Shown here one piece after another: positions 45,087-53,924 of a stretch of 62,274 bases of DNA. The notes beneath the pieces were generated by a model. The model ran no database searches. It had not been told where the DNA came from and saw only the letters and a list, made by a program, of their open reading frames with translations. The DNA comes from Saprospiraceae bacterium. Lineage in GTDB: Bacteria; Bacteroidota; Bacteroidia; Chitinophagales; Saprospiraceae. A program made the translations under genes and the position numbers. The stretch covers positions 1 to 62,274 of the forward strand of contig JADJVK010000019.1 of assembly GCA_016710625.1 (NCBI GenBank), read 5' to 3'. How positions within the stretch are numbered: position 1 is the stretch's first letter; every line of letters starts with the position of its first letter.

Positions 45087-45558
45087 ATTTGAATGGTAAA
45101 GTTCTAGTATCTTTAACTGTTGACAAAGTCATTAATGTTTTTAGTCTTTCGATTTCTTCTATTTGAGATAAAGTCTTGAATAACAGTTTCTCATACGTAG
45201 GAATGTCTGCACATATGATTTTGATCATGAAGTCTGCTTCACCAGTGATGATGTAGCACTCCGTCACTTCGTCAATTGCTCTAATCTTTTCCAAGAAATT
45301 ATCTAAAGCATTTTCTTTATGCCAAGCCAAAGAAACTAATACGAATGTTTTCACACTCAATCCGATGGATTGTGGATTCACATGAGCATGATAACTTTCG
45401 ATGATTTCAGATTGTTCCAGTTTCTTAACCCTTTCTAATGTTGGTGCTGGAGACAAGCCAATTTTTTTGGATAAATCAAGATTGGTTATTTTACTGTTTT
45501 CTTGAAGTATTTTAAGTATTTTAAGATCGATCTTATCTAATTTTTCAGTTTCTTGCAT
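45079..45558 (-). CDS. Lrp/AsnC family transcriptional regulator
   Basis: A 159-residue regulator with the N-terminal winged helix-turn-helix (LDKIDLKILKILQENSKITN, LDLSKKIGLSPAPTLERVKK, LEQSEIIESYHAHVNPQSIG) and the C-terminal RAM ligand-binding domain (VTECYIITGEADFMIKIICAD). It probably senses an amino acid and regulates nearby or distant genes. A full promoter match at 45602-45632 precedes it. It heads a minus-strand run with the short fibre-like protein and the OmpA protein, an unusual pairing. Confidence 0.9.
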   Translation of the reverse strand: MQETEKLDKIDLKILKILQENSKITNLDLSKKIGLSPAPTLERVKKLEQSEIIESYHAHVNPQSIGLSVKTFVLVSLAWHKENALDNFLEKIRAIDEVTECYIITGEADFMIKIICADIPTYEKLLFKTLSQIEEIERLKTLMTLSTVKDTRTLPFKYD

Positions 45559-45894
45559 AACTATTATGGATATGTTTTAAAAAAAATTCTAAATTGAATG
45601 GCAAAATTACCTTTAAAAAAAATATTATGCAAGTAAAACGAATGAAAATAGTTTTTTATTTTCTTTTTTTTCATTTAAACTAGTGCTTTTTTTGTTTCAA
45701 TTTGCTTTTTTTAAAATTGGAAGTATTTGAGAAATTTTAAAATGCACTTATATCCCTAATATTATTTTGTGAAAATTAAATTTAGTTAATCAATTTTATA
45801 AAATATTGCTTTTGTGAAGAATAAAATATGGTAGATTTGCTAGGCATTAAATTTTTTCTATAACCAATTTTTATTTTGTCAAATTAGAATTTCA
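45559..45894. other. Spacer with the Lrp promoter and an unassigned plus-strand promoter-like site
   Basis: This very AT-rich 336-bp spacer has no coding pattern. It holds the Lrp promoter (45602-45632) and a plus-strand TTG-N17-TAGATTTG at 45812-45839 with no gene behind it. Confidence 0.5.
45602..45632 (-). promoter_or_regulatory. Promoter of the Lrp gene
   Basis: On the minus strand, TTG (45632-45630), 20 bp, then TAATTTTG (45609-45602) match the consensus, about 43 bp before the ATG. Confidence 0.58.
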
Positions 45895-46600
45895 TTATAA
45901 ATTAATATGATAATCCTTGGTTAGTTGGATATATTCAGCCGTCCAGTCATTTCTCTTGTCTTTTTCAATAATGATTTTATCAGTCAATGGCTCCTTTTTA
46001 TGCTTCGTGAAATTGATTAAAATCCTTTCAACCGATTTGTCTGCTTTGGGGATTACCTCGGTTATTTTATTGCAATAAAGATTGAACATAGCCGCCATTT
46101 CTATAAATCTTAAGCCCTCTAAATGCGGAAGGACCAATGAGAAATCGCCATCTTCTGTTAATAATCGCTTTACATTCATCAACAAATCTTGATGAGATAG
46201 CTTCACCGTTTGCCGCATTCTGTTTCGATCTCCATTGTCTGATAAAGTGCCACCACTAAAAAAAGGTGGATTAGAAACAATCAAATCAAACATACTTGTG
46301 CTTTGAAAATCTTGTAAAGAGCAATGGTGGCTGATGATATTTGAAAATTTTGAATTTTGGAAATTCTCTACTGCCAATTTATGAGAATTTTCGTCTATAT
46401 CAATCCCAACTAATGGTTGCATTTTGGTTTCTTTGAGCCATCATCAATGGTAAAACCCCACTTCCTGTACCAATATCAAGAATATTTGTTTTATTATCCA
46501 CTGCTACCCAAGCCCCCAATAACAACCCATCGGTTCCTACTTTCATCACAGTGTCATTTTGTAAAAGGTCAAATTGTTTGAATTTGAAAACGGATTGCAT
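45895..46600 (-). pseudogene. trmN6: tRNA1(Val) (adenine-37-N6)-methyltransferase, frameshifted
   Basis: TrmN6 methylates A37 of tRNA1(Val). The N-terminal part (FKFKQFDLLQNDTVMKVGTD, GLLLGAWVAV, ILDIGTGSGVLPLMMAQ) and the C-terminal part (GIDIDENSHKLA, FDLIVSNPPFFSGGT) lie in different frames. The minus strand reads GCAACCATTAGTTGGGATT. Dropping one A near 46411 gives ATIVGIDIDENS, the expected junction. The corrected protein is 234 residues, normal for the family, with SAM motif I and the catalytic NPPF intact. A single-base assembly error is likely. Confidence 0.83.
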
Positions 46601-46692
46601 TGATCTATTTTATTAGTTATTGTAACGTTAGGAATAGGGGAGTGTTGCTCAAAGCTCTTTTGAATATATTTTTTTTCCAAAGTTCCCCCCCC

Positions 46693-46726
46693 AAAAAAAA
46701 CCACTTGCTAACTACATAGCAAGTGG
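46693..46726 (-). terminator. Terminator of the beta-helix T9SS gene
   Basis: A perfect 10-bp stem (CCACTTGCTA at 46701-46710, TAGCAAGTGG at 46717-46726) with a 6-nt loop is followed on the minus strand by eight T and then eight G, an unusual paired homopolymer tract (46685-46700). Confidence 0.85.
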
Positions 46727-46815
46727 CTTAATTATTTGAGAAAGATTAATGTAAGATTAAATATATAACGTTTAAAATATAATTAAAATTTCTAATGTGT
46801 CTAATTTTTTTAGTT

Positions 46816-49800
46816 TTATTTAATTACCTGCAATTTCATAGTCTCAGAACCACTACTATTGCTGATTTGAATTAAATACAATCCTGAATTCAAATTCTGA
46901 GTTGCTAAAGTGATTTCGTTGCCTCCAACTTGAATCGGTAATTTTGTAGTTTCCATTAGCTTACCAGAGATATCTCTTATCGAAATGGTCGTTTCAATGT
47001 TTTTATTACTATAAATCGATAAAGTCGTTTGATCAGCTGTTGGATTTGGGAATAAAGATACATTCGTAAAATATTCTATATCTTTTGAGCTAGAAACTAA
47101 TATTTTAATCGTCTTCGTTTCTGAACATCCCCTTGCATTTGTAATTGTCAATTGCACATCGTAGTCACCATTTGCTTTATAAGTATTCGTCGCAATAGCA
47201 GTATTTCCAGTATTGCCATCACCAAAATTCCAACTATATTTCAAATTCGGATCATTGATGGTTGGTGTGAAAGTAAACACTTGGTTTTGTTTTGTAAAAT
47301 TAAAATCAGCAACAAATGTCGAATAGTTTAATGGCGAACTGCTCTAATCTGCATTTTGTGGATTCCATTCTGCCCAACAATTAGTCCAATTCGTATTTGC
47401 ATCAAAAGCACCGATGTAATTTACTTTAGTAAAGAAAGCATCTGTATACACTTCTTGGCTATTTGGAAAACTCAACAATGGCGAAGTAGCCAAAGGTCTC
47501 ATATCTGGTGTAGAATTGCTCGAATTCGTAAATTTCATATCTGAAACATTAGGATATACATTATTTCCATCCACCAATAATTTTGCTAAAACCGCACTGC
47601 TATTCGTACTTGTCGAATCCAAAACTTTAGTAACTCCAGCCAATAAATTGCCTTTTATTTTCAATTCATTCTGTGTCAAATAAGCATTTTCTGTATTTGC
47701 ACTTTCTACTCTCATTCCGAAAGGGAAACCTGTGATAACGCTATTGAAATGGTCTTGTCTAGTACTTCTTCTCAAATGTGCTCCTCTCTTGAAATTAGTA
47801 TTGATAGAAACTGAAGGATCTGATTTTGGTCCGAAAATAGTCGTATTGGCAAATGTGCCATTCGATATTGGTGTATTGAGTGTTCCTTGAGCATCATTGT
47901 CAGCTTCAAAGCCATTAGAGCCAGATACATCCGCAATTTGTGGATCACTGATACCTAAACTGAATTGGTTTCTTCCAGTATAACCAAAGTCTGTATCAAA
48001 CATATCATCCACCGTTTTGTAGGCAATCAAATATTTGGAATCTACAGCTCCACCAAACCATTCGTAAGCATCGTCGCCACCAAAACTTGTTTGAATATGA
48101 TTCAAAGTTGTTCCTTTACCAACTCCAGCTAAAGTCAAACTATTTAACTCATTATTTGGCTGGAATGCAATTCCTGCATACTCAATTCGAACATAAGTTA
48201 AAATACCTGAATTGTCGTTGTCATCCGTTCCGCCATATACTGAAAGTGTTGGGTCACAACCTCCTTCTAATAAACATTGTCCACCAGGGCAATTTACTTT
48301 CGCAGCTCCTAAAAGTGCAATTCCACCCCAATCACCTACAACTCTTTCGCCAGCTGCTTTTGCAGATGTGAATACAATAGGTTGTTTTTCAGTGCCTTGT
48401 GCAATTAATTTTGATCCTCTTGTGATTACTAATGCACTTGGATCTCCTTTGATAATAGTTCCAGGTTCAATGGTTAGAGTAGCATTGTTTCGAACATACA
48501 AACAAGCACTACCCGTCAATCTATATATTTTATCATTTTTCCATGTTGTATTGGTAGTGATATCCGTATTGATTGCAATTTCTTTTGTGCCACTAGTAAT
48601 GGAAACTTGTTTTGAAATTGTTTTTGAACAACCTCTTTCATTCGTTACTGTCAATAAAACAGTATATGTTCCTAAAGCTGAATAAGCTATTTTTGGATTT
48701 TGCTCTGTTGATGTTTTGAAATTGCCAAAATTCCATTTGTAAGAATAATTCGTTCCAGTTGGTGCTGTGAAATTGACAACATTATCAGTAACTGTAAAAG
48801 TAAAATCAGAAATATTACTTGTGTAATTAATTGGTTTAGAGTAATCTGCATTTTTAGGATCAAACTCACACCAGCATTTTGTCCAATTGTCTGTTCCAAA
48901 TGCACCTTTGTAAGCTACTTTAGTGAAATAGCTATCCACATTAGTGAAGTCAGCTCCAGTTAATGCAGGAGAACCTGCTAAAGGAACTGCGTTTACATTG
49001 ATTGCATATGGATCTGTCAATTTCAAATCCGAGTTATTTACTAAAATGGAATTTAATTTGGTGAAAGTATCCAAAATACTTTGATATGCAGTAGTAACTG
49101 AATCTACAGATTTTGTCATTCCACTAATTAAATTATTTCTCAAACTTAAAGTATTGTTTGTCAAAAATCCTGCCTCGGAATTAGCACTTTCCAGTCTTAA
49201 ACCTGTAGGGAAGCCACTGATGATGGAGTTGATTACGTCTTGTTGGCTACTTCTTCTGATATGAATTCCTCTTTTAAAATTGGTATTGATAGTTGTAGTT
49301 GCGGTTTGTTTTGGTCCTAATATTGTAACATTTGAAAAAGTTGCATTGGTTAATGGTGAATTTGTAGAACCTGCAGCATCATTGTCTGATTCAAAGCCAT
49401 TCGATCCAGATACATCCGCCACTTGAGGGTCGCTGATACCTAATAAAAATTGATTTTTACCAGTAAATCCAAAATCAGTATCGAACATATCATCCACTGT
49501 TTTGTGAGCAACCAAATACTTTGTATTAACCGTTCCACCGAACCATTCGAAAGCATCATCGCCACCATTGCTTACTTGAACATTTTCAACAACAGTTCCA
49601 TTTCCAACGCCACCAAAAGTTATTCCATTGGTTTCATTATTGGGTTGGAAAGCGATACCAGCAAATTCAACTCTCACATATTTCAATGAACCTGAATTGT
49701 CAGCATCGTCTGTGCCACCATATTGGCCTAAAACAGGATCAATTCCACCTTCAATTACTGCCTCGCCACTTGGAGTATTGATTTTTGCTTTTCCGAGCAA

Positions 49801-50133
49801 CAACAAACCTCCCCAATCTCCAGCAGCTCTTTCTCCTGGAGCTTTGTTGGATGTGAATACTATTGGTTGTTCACTAGTGCCATTCGCAATAATTTTACTA
49901 CCTCTAGTAATCACTAATGCAGCTGGATCTCCTTTGATAACTGTGCCTGGCTCAATTGTCAAAGTTGCATTGTTTGTAACATACAAAAAATTCTGTCCTG
50001 ATAGTACATAAATGTTTTTATTAGAGAAAGTAGTATTCGTAGTAATGTTTTGCGAAATCGTAACAATACTTTGCGAATAGGAGCAAGTGATAACACTAAT
50101 GCTCATCATTAAAAGTAAAAGAATTTTTTTCAT
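46816..50133 (-). pseudogene. Duplicated beta-helix protein with PKD domains and T9SS sorting domain, interrupted by an in-frame TAG
   Basis: One reading frame of about 1105 codons broken only by TAG at 47344-47346. After the signal peptide (SYSQ) come two homologous modules of about 390 residues. Each has LTIEPGTVIKGDP, ALVITRGSK, GDWGG, GGDDAFEWFGG (or GGDDAYEWFGG) and KTVDDMFDTDFG, suggesting a right-handed beta-helix with Asp-rich, perhaps calcium-binding, loops. Each module is followed by a PKD domain. The C-terminus is a T9SS sorting domain (LFPNPTADQTTLSIYSNKN, LNSGLYLIQISN). At the TAG, module 1 has Tyr (NADYSKP) and module 2 has stop then SSSP. Without readthrough the protein loses its sorting signal. 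It shares an upstream array with the TonB receptor gene. Confidence 0.8.
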
Positions 50134-50149
50134 GTGTTTAAATTTTTTT

Positions 50150-50205
50150 CAAAGGTCTAAACTCAATGTTAAGCCAATGTGAACTCTATGTTAAGTTAAG
50201 GTTAA
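50150..50205 (-). promoter_or_regulatory. PHO-box-like array upstream of the beta-helix gene
   Basis: On the minus strand, hexamers TTAACC, TTAACA, TTCACA and TTAACA occur at exact 11-bp steps (plus-strand starts 50200, 50189, 50178, 50167). Then 12 bp follow to CTTTG (50154-50150), and the ATG is at 50133. The array covers the expected -33 region. TT[ACT]ACA repeats with 5-bp spacers match the PhoP-box layout known in Bacillus subtilis and the general direct-repeat binding of OmpR/PhoB regulators. The same layout precedes the TonB receptor gene. Confidence 0.7.
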
Positions 50206-50220
50206 ATAAATTTTGAATAA

Positions 50221-50580
50221 TTCGGTGAATCCGAAGTTTCGGGAGGTTTATTCGGTAATTCGGTTTATTCGGTTTATTCGGAATATTTGGGGATTTGTTA
50301 AATTCGGTTTATTCGGATGATTAGTCATAGTAGAAAATTCTGATGATTTCAATTCAACAACTCTCTCAACTCCACTCCCGTTCTGAATCTTCGGAATTTC
50401 GGGATACCTCAACTAAACAACTTCATCAACTCTAACAACTTCAACAACTCCACTTCCGTTCCGAAGCTTCGGAATTTCGGGATCTCTCAACTAAACAACT
50501 CCAACAACTCTAACTACTCCACTCCCGAATAATCGGGATACACAAATCAACAGATACACAACTCAACAACTCTACAAATT
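50221..50580. repeat. Spacer repeats: TTCGGTTTA array and CAACTC/CCCGAAT element, copies 2-4
   Basis: From 50221 to about 50320 the sequence is a degenerate tandem of TTCGGTTTA-like units (TTCGGTAATTCGGTTTATTCGG and variants). From 50355 to 50575 it holds three units that start CAACTCCACT(T/C)CCG and contain CGGAATTTCGGGAT or CCCGAATAATCGGGA, separated by CAACAACTC strings. The unit TTCCGAAGCTTCGGAA near 50459 is a perfect palindrome. The same vocabulary appears at 13036-13205. No credible coding frame exists. Confidence 0.7.
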
Positions 50581-50585
50581 ACATT

Positions 50586-50625
50586 AAAAAAAAATGGCAA
50601 GGCCAATCTTTATTGACCTCACCAT
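50586..50625 (-). terminator. Terminator of the TonB receptor gene
   Basis: Arms 50594-50607 and 50612-50625 with a CTTT/AAAG loop form a full 14-bp stem on the minus strand thanks to three G-U pairs, followed by nine T. On the plus strand the same positions are mismatched, so the element is strand-specific. Confidence 0.82.
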
Positions 50626-50672
50626 ATTTATTTGGTGCATTATAATAGCCTTAACTATTACAAAGTTTCTTA

Positions 50673-53441
50673 TTAAAACTTGTATGAAACACTGAGTGAA
50701 TAACCTGTGCCTAATTTTTGCTCAATAATTTTAGTGTCGCCAATATCAAACTTTTTTGAGTTGTTTTGATCTTGGTAAAAAATAGCACTGTTATTGAAAA
50801 TATCTTGAATATTAAATTTGATTTCACCATTTTTGAAAATTGTTTTAGCAATTTGGAAATCTAAAACATTCCTTGGTGCCTCATAAGTATCTAAATATTT
50901 ATTAGACCCAACCAACCATATTCTTCTTCCTATTTTATTGAATAATAAGGTAGTAGATATTCCATTTCTATTATTGGAATAATTCAAACCACAATTGATT
51001 AGGTATGGAGATTGTCCCTGCAATGCTCTGCTAGTTCCATTCACAGCTGAATTAGCATCTACACTAACATCCACATTGGAATGAATATAAGAAAGATTGC
51101 CAAACAAGGAGAAATTTTTCAATATTGAATGTAATAATCCAAGATTTGCTCTGTATTCTAATTCAGCTCCTACATTGGTTGCTTTTGTTGCATTTTTGAA
51201 ATTGAAATTTCTTGTTCCTGCTCCTAAAGTTTCGTAGAATTGCTCTATAGGATTGTTGAATTTTTTGTAAAATCCAGTGATAGAAAGGGATTGATTATTA
51301 GATAAAAACAATTCATATCTCAAATCAAGGTTTGTAATTTTAGTTCTTACCAAATTTGGGTCACCTACTATAGATGCCGAAACGTTGAAATCATAAAAAG
51401 AGAAAGGTGCTAACTCTCTAAAATTAGGACGACAAACCGTTTGAGAAACCGATGCTCTCAGATTTGATTTTTCATTGATAGCATAAATAAAATTCGCTGA
51501 TGGTAAAAAGTCAGTCAATTGCTTACTGAAATCTATCTTGGTGCCACCATATGTGGATGTAGATAATTTTTGAACGAAATTCTCTAAACGTACTCCACCA
51601 ACTAGTTTTAATTTTGGAACAATCACTTGCTCTATCATCACATAACCGCCACTCATTTCAGAACCAGCACTATAGCTGTCATTAGGGTTAGTTGATTCTT
51701 TTAAAACAAAACCATTTTCATTTATATTTTCTGGTGCTAACAATTGGTCAATGGGTAGCAATTCTAGATTTTGATTATAGCTATATTTGATGGCTCTGGT
51801 ATATCCAAAAACTCTTGCATCAAAATTTCTATCTTTTATTTCCCCAAAAGCACCCACTTTTAGTTTATTTTCTTGGTTAAATAATTTATAAGGAATAGTA
51901 ATATCTGCTGTTGCTGAATACATTCTCTCATGTTGGTTGCTATAAAATCGACCAGCATAATTCGGTGACGGAGCACCAATCGGAATATATGCTACGAATG
52001 GGTCACTAGTTTCCGCATCCAAATTTTTGAAATATGTTAATCTTCTGTAAGAAGGCGTATTTTTGTTCACATCACTCAAAGTAACGCCCCATTTCAATTT
52101 AACACCTTTTGAATTCAAGCCATGCTCACCAATTAATTGACTGTTGTATAATTTTGAAGAGCTATAAAGCATCGAATAACTTTGGTTGATACGTTCTTGC
52201 TCTTGATCTTTTCCATTTCTTGAAATAAATTGATCATCTCCATGAATACTCATTAAATTGTTGAAAATAAGCTTATTGTTGTCATTTAACTTGTAAGCAA
52301 AATTCAACATTCCTCCAATCAACACATCATTTCTTGTTTGAACGTCATTGAAGTTATACAATCTACTTGTGTCAATATTATAATCGCCTCTATTGATATT
52401 TTGAATTTTTCTAGTATTGGCATAAGATAAAGAGCCAATCATTCCGAAGTCATTCCCAAATAATTTCATGTTTTTTCCACCAGACAATTGGTAATTACTG
52501 GATGGTGCTAAAGAGTTGTAATTGTTTATTTTCCAATCATTTGGCATCAATTTAGCCACATCATATTTTTGAGCTGAATTCAATCCAGCTTTTGTAATAC
52601 CTTCAGGTAATGCTCTAGTAGAATTATCATAACCTAACCAATCTGTTTTGCCAGTGGAATAAAATTGATAGTTTTTGAAAGTAGATACCGAATTGGTAGA
52701 AACTCCTGCTGAGAATTGTAAGAAATCTTCCTCTGGCACTTCTTTTGTGTTCACTGTAATCACACCACCTGCAAATTCCCCTGGTAAATCTGGTGTAGCA
52801 GTTTTATAAATAATCAAATTTGAAATCAAATTGGAGGGGAATAAGTCAAAAGAAAAAGCTCTTTTGTCAGGCTCAGTGGATGGCAATGGTTGCCCATTCA
52901 ATTGAGAAGTGTTATATCTGTCAGCTAAACCTCTAATGATTACAAATTTATTGTCTTGCACACTGGTTCCACTCACTCTTTTCAAGATGTCTCCTGATGT
53001 TCTATCTGGAGATTTTTTGAAATCTTCATTGGAAATTCCAGACAACATGCTGCTATTTTTTTGTTGTAGCATGGATATCGCTGTCACTGATTGTCTGTCC
53101 ACTTTTCCCACAATCATAACGCCTTCCAAAACTTTAGTATCTAAATCCATTGGAAAATCAACAGTATATTTTTTGGATTCATTTATGATTAAAGTGGTTT
53201 TAATTTCTTTATAACCGATATAGGAACAGATTAAAGTATAGGTGCCATTCACTACATTTTCAATAGTGAAATTGCCATCAAAATCAGTAGTGGAGCCTGC
53301 CAAGGTTTCTTTAATCAAAACGGAAGCACCGATTAACGGCTCATTGCTTTCCTTGTCTATAATTTTACCCGATATTGATGATTGGGCGAATGCGGAATAA
53401 GAAACAAAAAATAAAATTGTAAGAACTAAATAATTTTTCAT
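50673..53441 (-). CDS. TonB-dependent receptor with carboxypeptidase-like N-terminal domain
   Basis: A 922-residue outer-membrane receptor. The signal peptide (YSAFAQ) is followed by a carboxypeptidase-regulatory-like domain (ISGKIIDKESNEPLIGASVLI, about 23-105). The plug comes next, with SGDILKRVSGTSVQDNKFVII, RGLADRYNTSQLNGQPLPS and LPGEFAGGVITVNTKEVP. A 22-strand-type barrel ends in SYKF, aromatic at the terminus. It differs from SusC proteins: there is no SusC hinge motif and no SusD gene beside it. It is expressed alone, between a strand-specific terminator and a PHO-box-like array shared with the beta-helix T9SS gene. That suggests co-operation in uptake of one regulated nutrient. Confidence 0.92.
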   Translation of the reverse strand: MKNYLVLTILFFVSYSAFAQSSISGKIIDKESNEPLIGASVLIKETLAGSTTDFDGNFTIENVVNGTYTLICSYIGYKEIKTTLIINESKKYTVDFPMDLDTKVLEGVMIVGKVDRQSVTAISMLQQKNSSMLSGISNEDFKKSPDRTSGDILKRVSGTSVQDNKFVIIRGLADRYNTSQLNGQPLPSTEPDKRAFSFDLFPSNLISNLIIYKTATPDLPGEFAGGVITVNTKEVPEEDFLQFSAGVSTNSVSTFKNYQFYSTGKTDWLGYDNSTRALPEGITKAGLNSAQKYDVAKLMPNDWKINNYNSLAPSSNYQLSGGKNMKLFGNDFGMIGSLSYANTRKIQNINRGDYNIDTSRLYNFNDVQTRNDVLIGGMLNFAYKLNDNNKLIFNNLMSIHGDDQFISRNGKDQEQERINQSYSMLYSSSKLYNSQLIGEHGLNSKGVKLKWGVTLSDVNKNTPSYRRLTYFKNLDAETSDPFVAYIPIGAPSPNYAGRFYSNQHERMYSATADITIPYKLFNQENKLKVGAFGEIKDRNFDARVFGYTRAIKYSYNQNLELLPIDQLLAPENINENGFVLKESTNPNDSYSAGSEMSGGYVMIEQVIVPKLKLVGGVRLENFVQKLSTSTYGGTKIDFSKQLTDFLPSANFIYAINEKSNLRASVSQTVCRPNFRELAPFSFYDFNVSASIVGDPNLVRTKITNLDLRYELFLSNNQSLSITGFYKKFNNPIEQFYETLGAGTRNFNFKNATKATNVGAELEYRANLGLLHSILKNFSLFGNLSYIHSNVDVSVDANSAVNGTSRALQGQSPYLINCGLNYSNNRNGISTTLLFNKIGRRIWLVGSNKYLDTYEAPRNVLDFQIAKTIFKNGEIKFNIQDIFNNSAIFYQDQNNSKKFDIGDTKIIEQKLGTGYSLSVSYKF

Positions 53442-53456
53442 GCACTAAATTTTGTG

Positions 53457-53512
53457 CAAAGAAAGACATCGAATGTTAAGCCAATATTAAATGAATATTA
53501 AGTTAAGGTTAA
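53457..53512 (-). promoter_or_regulatory. PHO-box-like array upstream of the TonB receptor gene
   Basis: On the minus strand, hexamers TTAACC, TTAATA, TTAATA and TTAACA occur at exact 11-bp steps (plus-strand starts 53507, 53496, 53485, 53474). A 12-bp gap then leads to CTTTG (53461-53457), with the ATG at 53441. Hexamer number, period and distance to CTTTG are the same as at 50150-50205, and the strings TTAACCTTAACTTAA and ATTGGCTTAACATT are shared. Confidence 0.7.
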
Positions 53513-53924
53513 GTTTGGGGGTTGGTATATATGTTAATTGACAATTATCTTTTTTAGATTTTAAATTACAATCTTTCAAATTCTAGATTTGACTTTTTTT
53601 ATATTTTTTTAGAAAATATTTACAATTATTTGTTAATCAATTAAATATGAAGTTCATTTTTTGATACATTATTTATTTATGGGCTTATAAAATATATCTT
53701 TAATTATAAGTTTATCTATTTCAAAATGAATTAAAAATCAGAATTATTGAAAATGATTTTTTGTATTGCACATATAATAATGCATTTTTATGAAATAAAT
53801 GCAATTTCAAATACTTTTAAAAACATCTTTTTACTAAATTTGTAATGATTTTAGAAATTTTATAAACTCAAAATTTCTGCATCATTCAAAAAAAACATTT
53901 AATAACTTTTTAAAAAGACATCAA
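53513..53924. other. AT-rich spacer with a -7-like element
   Basis: This 412-bp spacer between divergent genes shows no coding pattern. TAAATTTG at 53835-53842 could be the -7 element for the plus-strand gene at 53925; no spaced TTG is present. A short hairpin (TGCATTT/AAATGCA near 53780-53803) has no T-run. Confidence 0.45.

Noticed and set aside
47344..47346. TAG recoded as an amino acid
   Set aside because: TAG is used as a normal stop elsewhere in the window, for example at 35471-35473 and 13027-13029, and there is no suppressor tRNA in the window.
48212..48685. Plus-strand open frame of 157 codons within the beta-helix gene
   Set aside because: It is the antisense shadow of a conserved minus-strand gene and shows no protein-like composition or motif.
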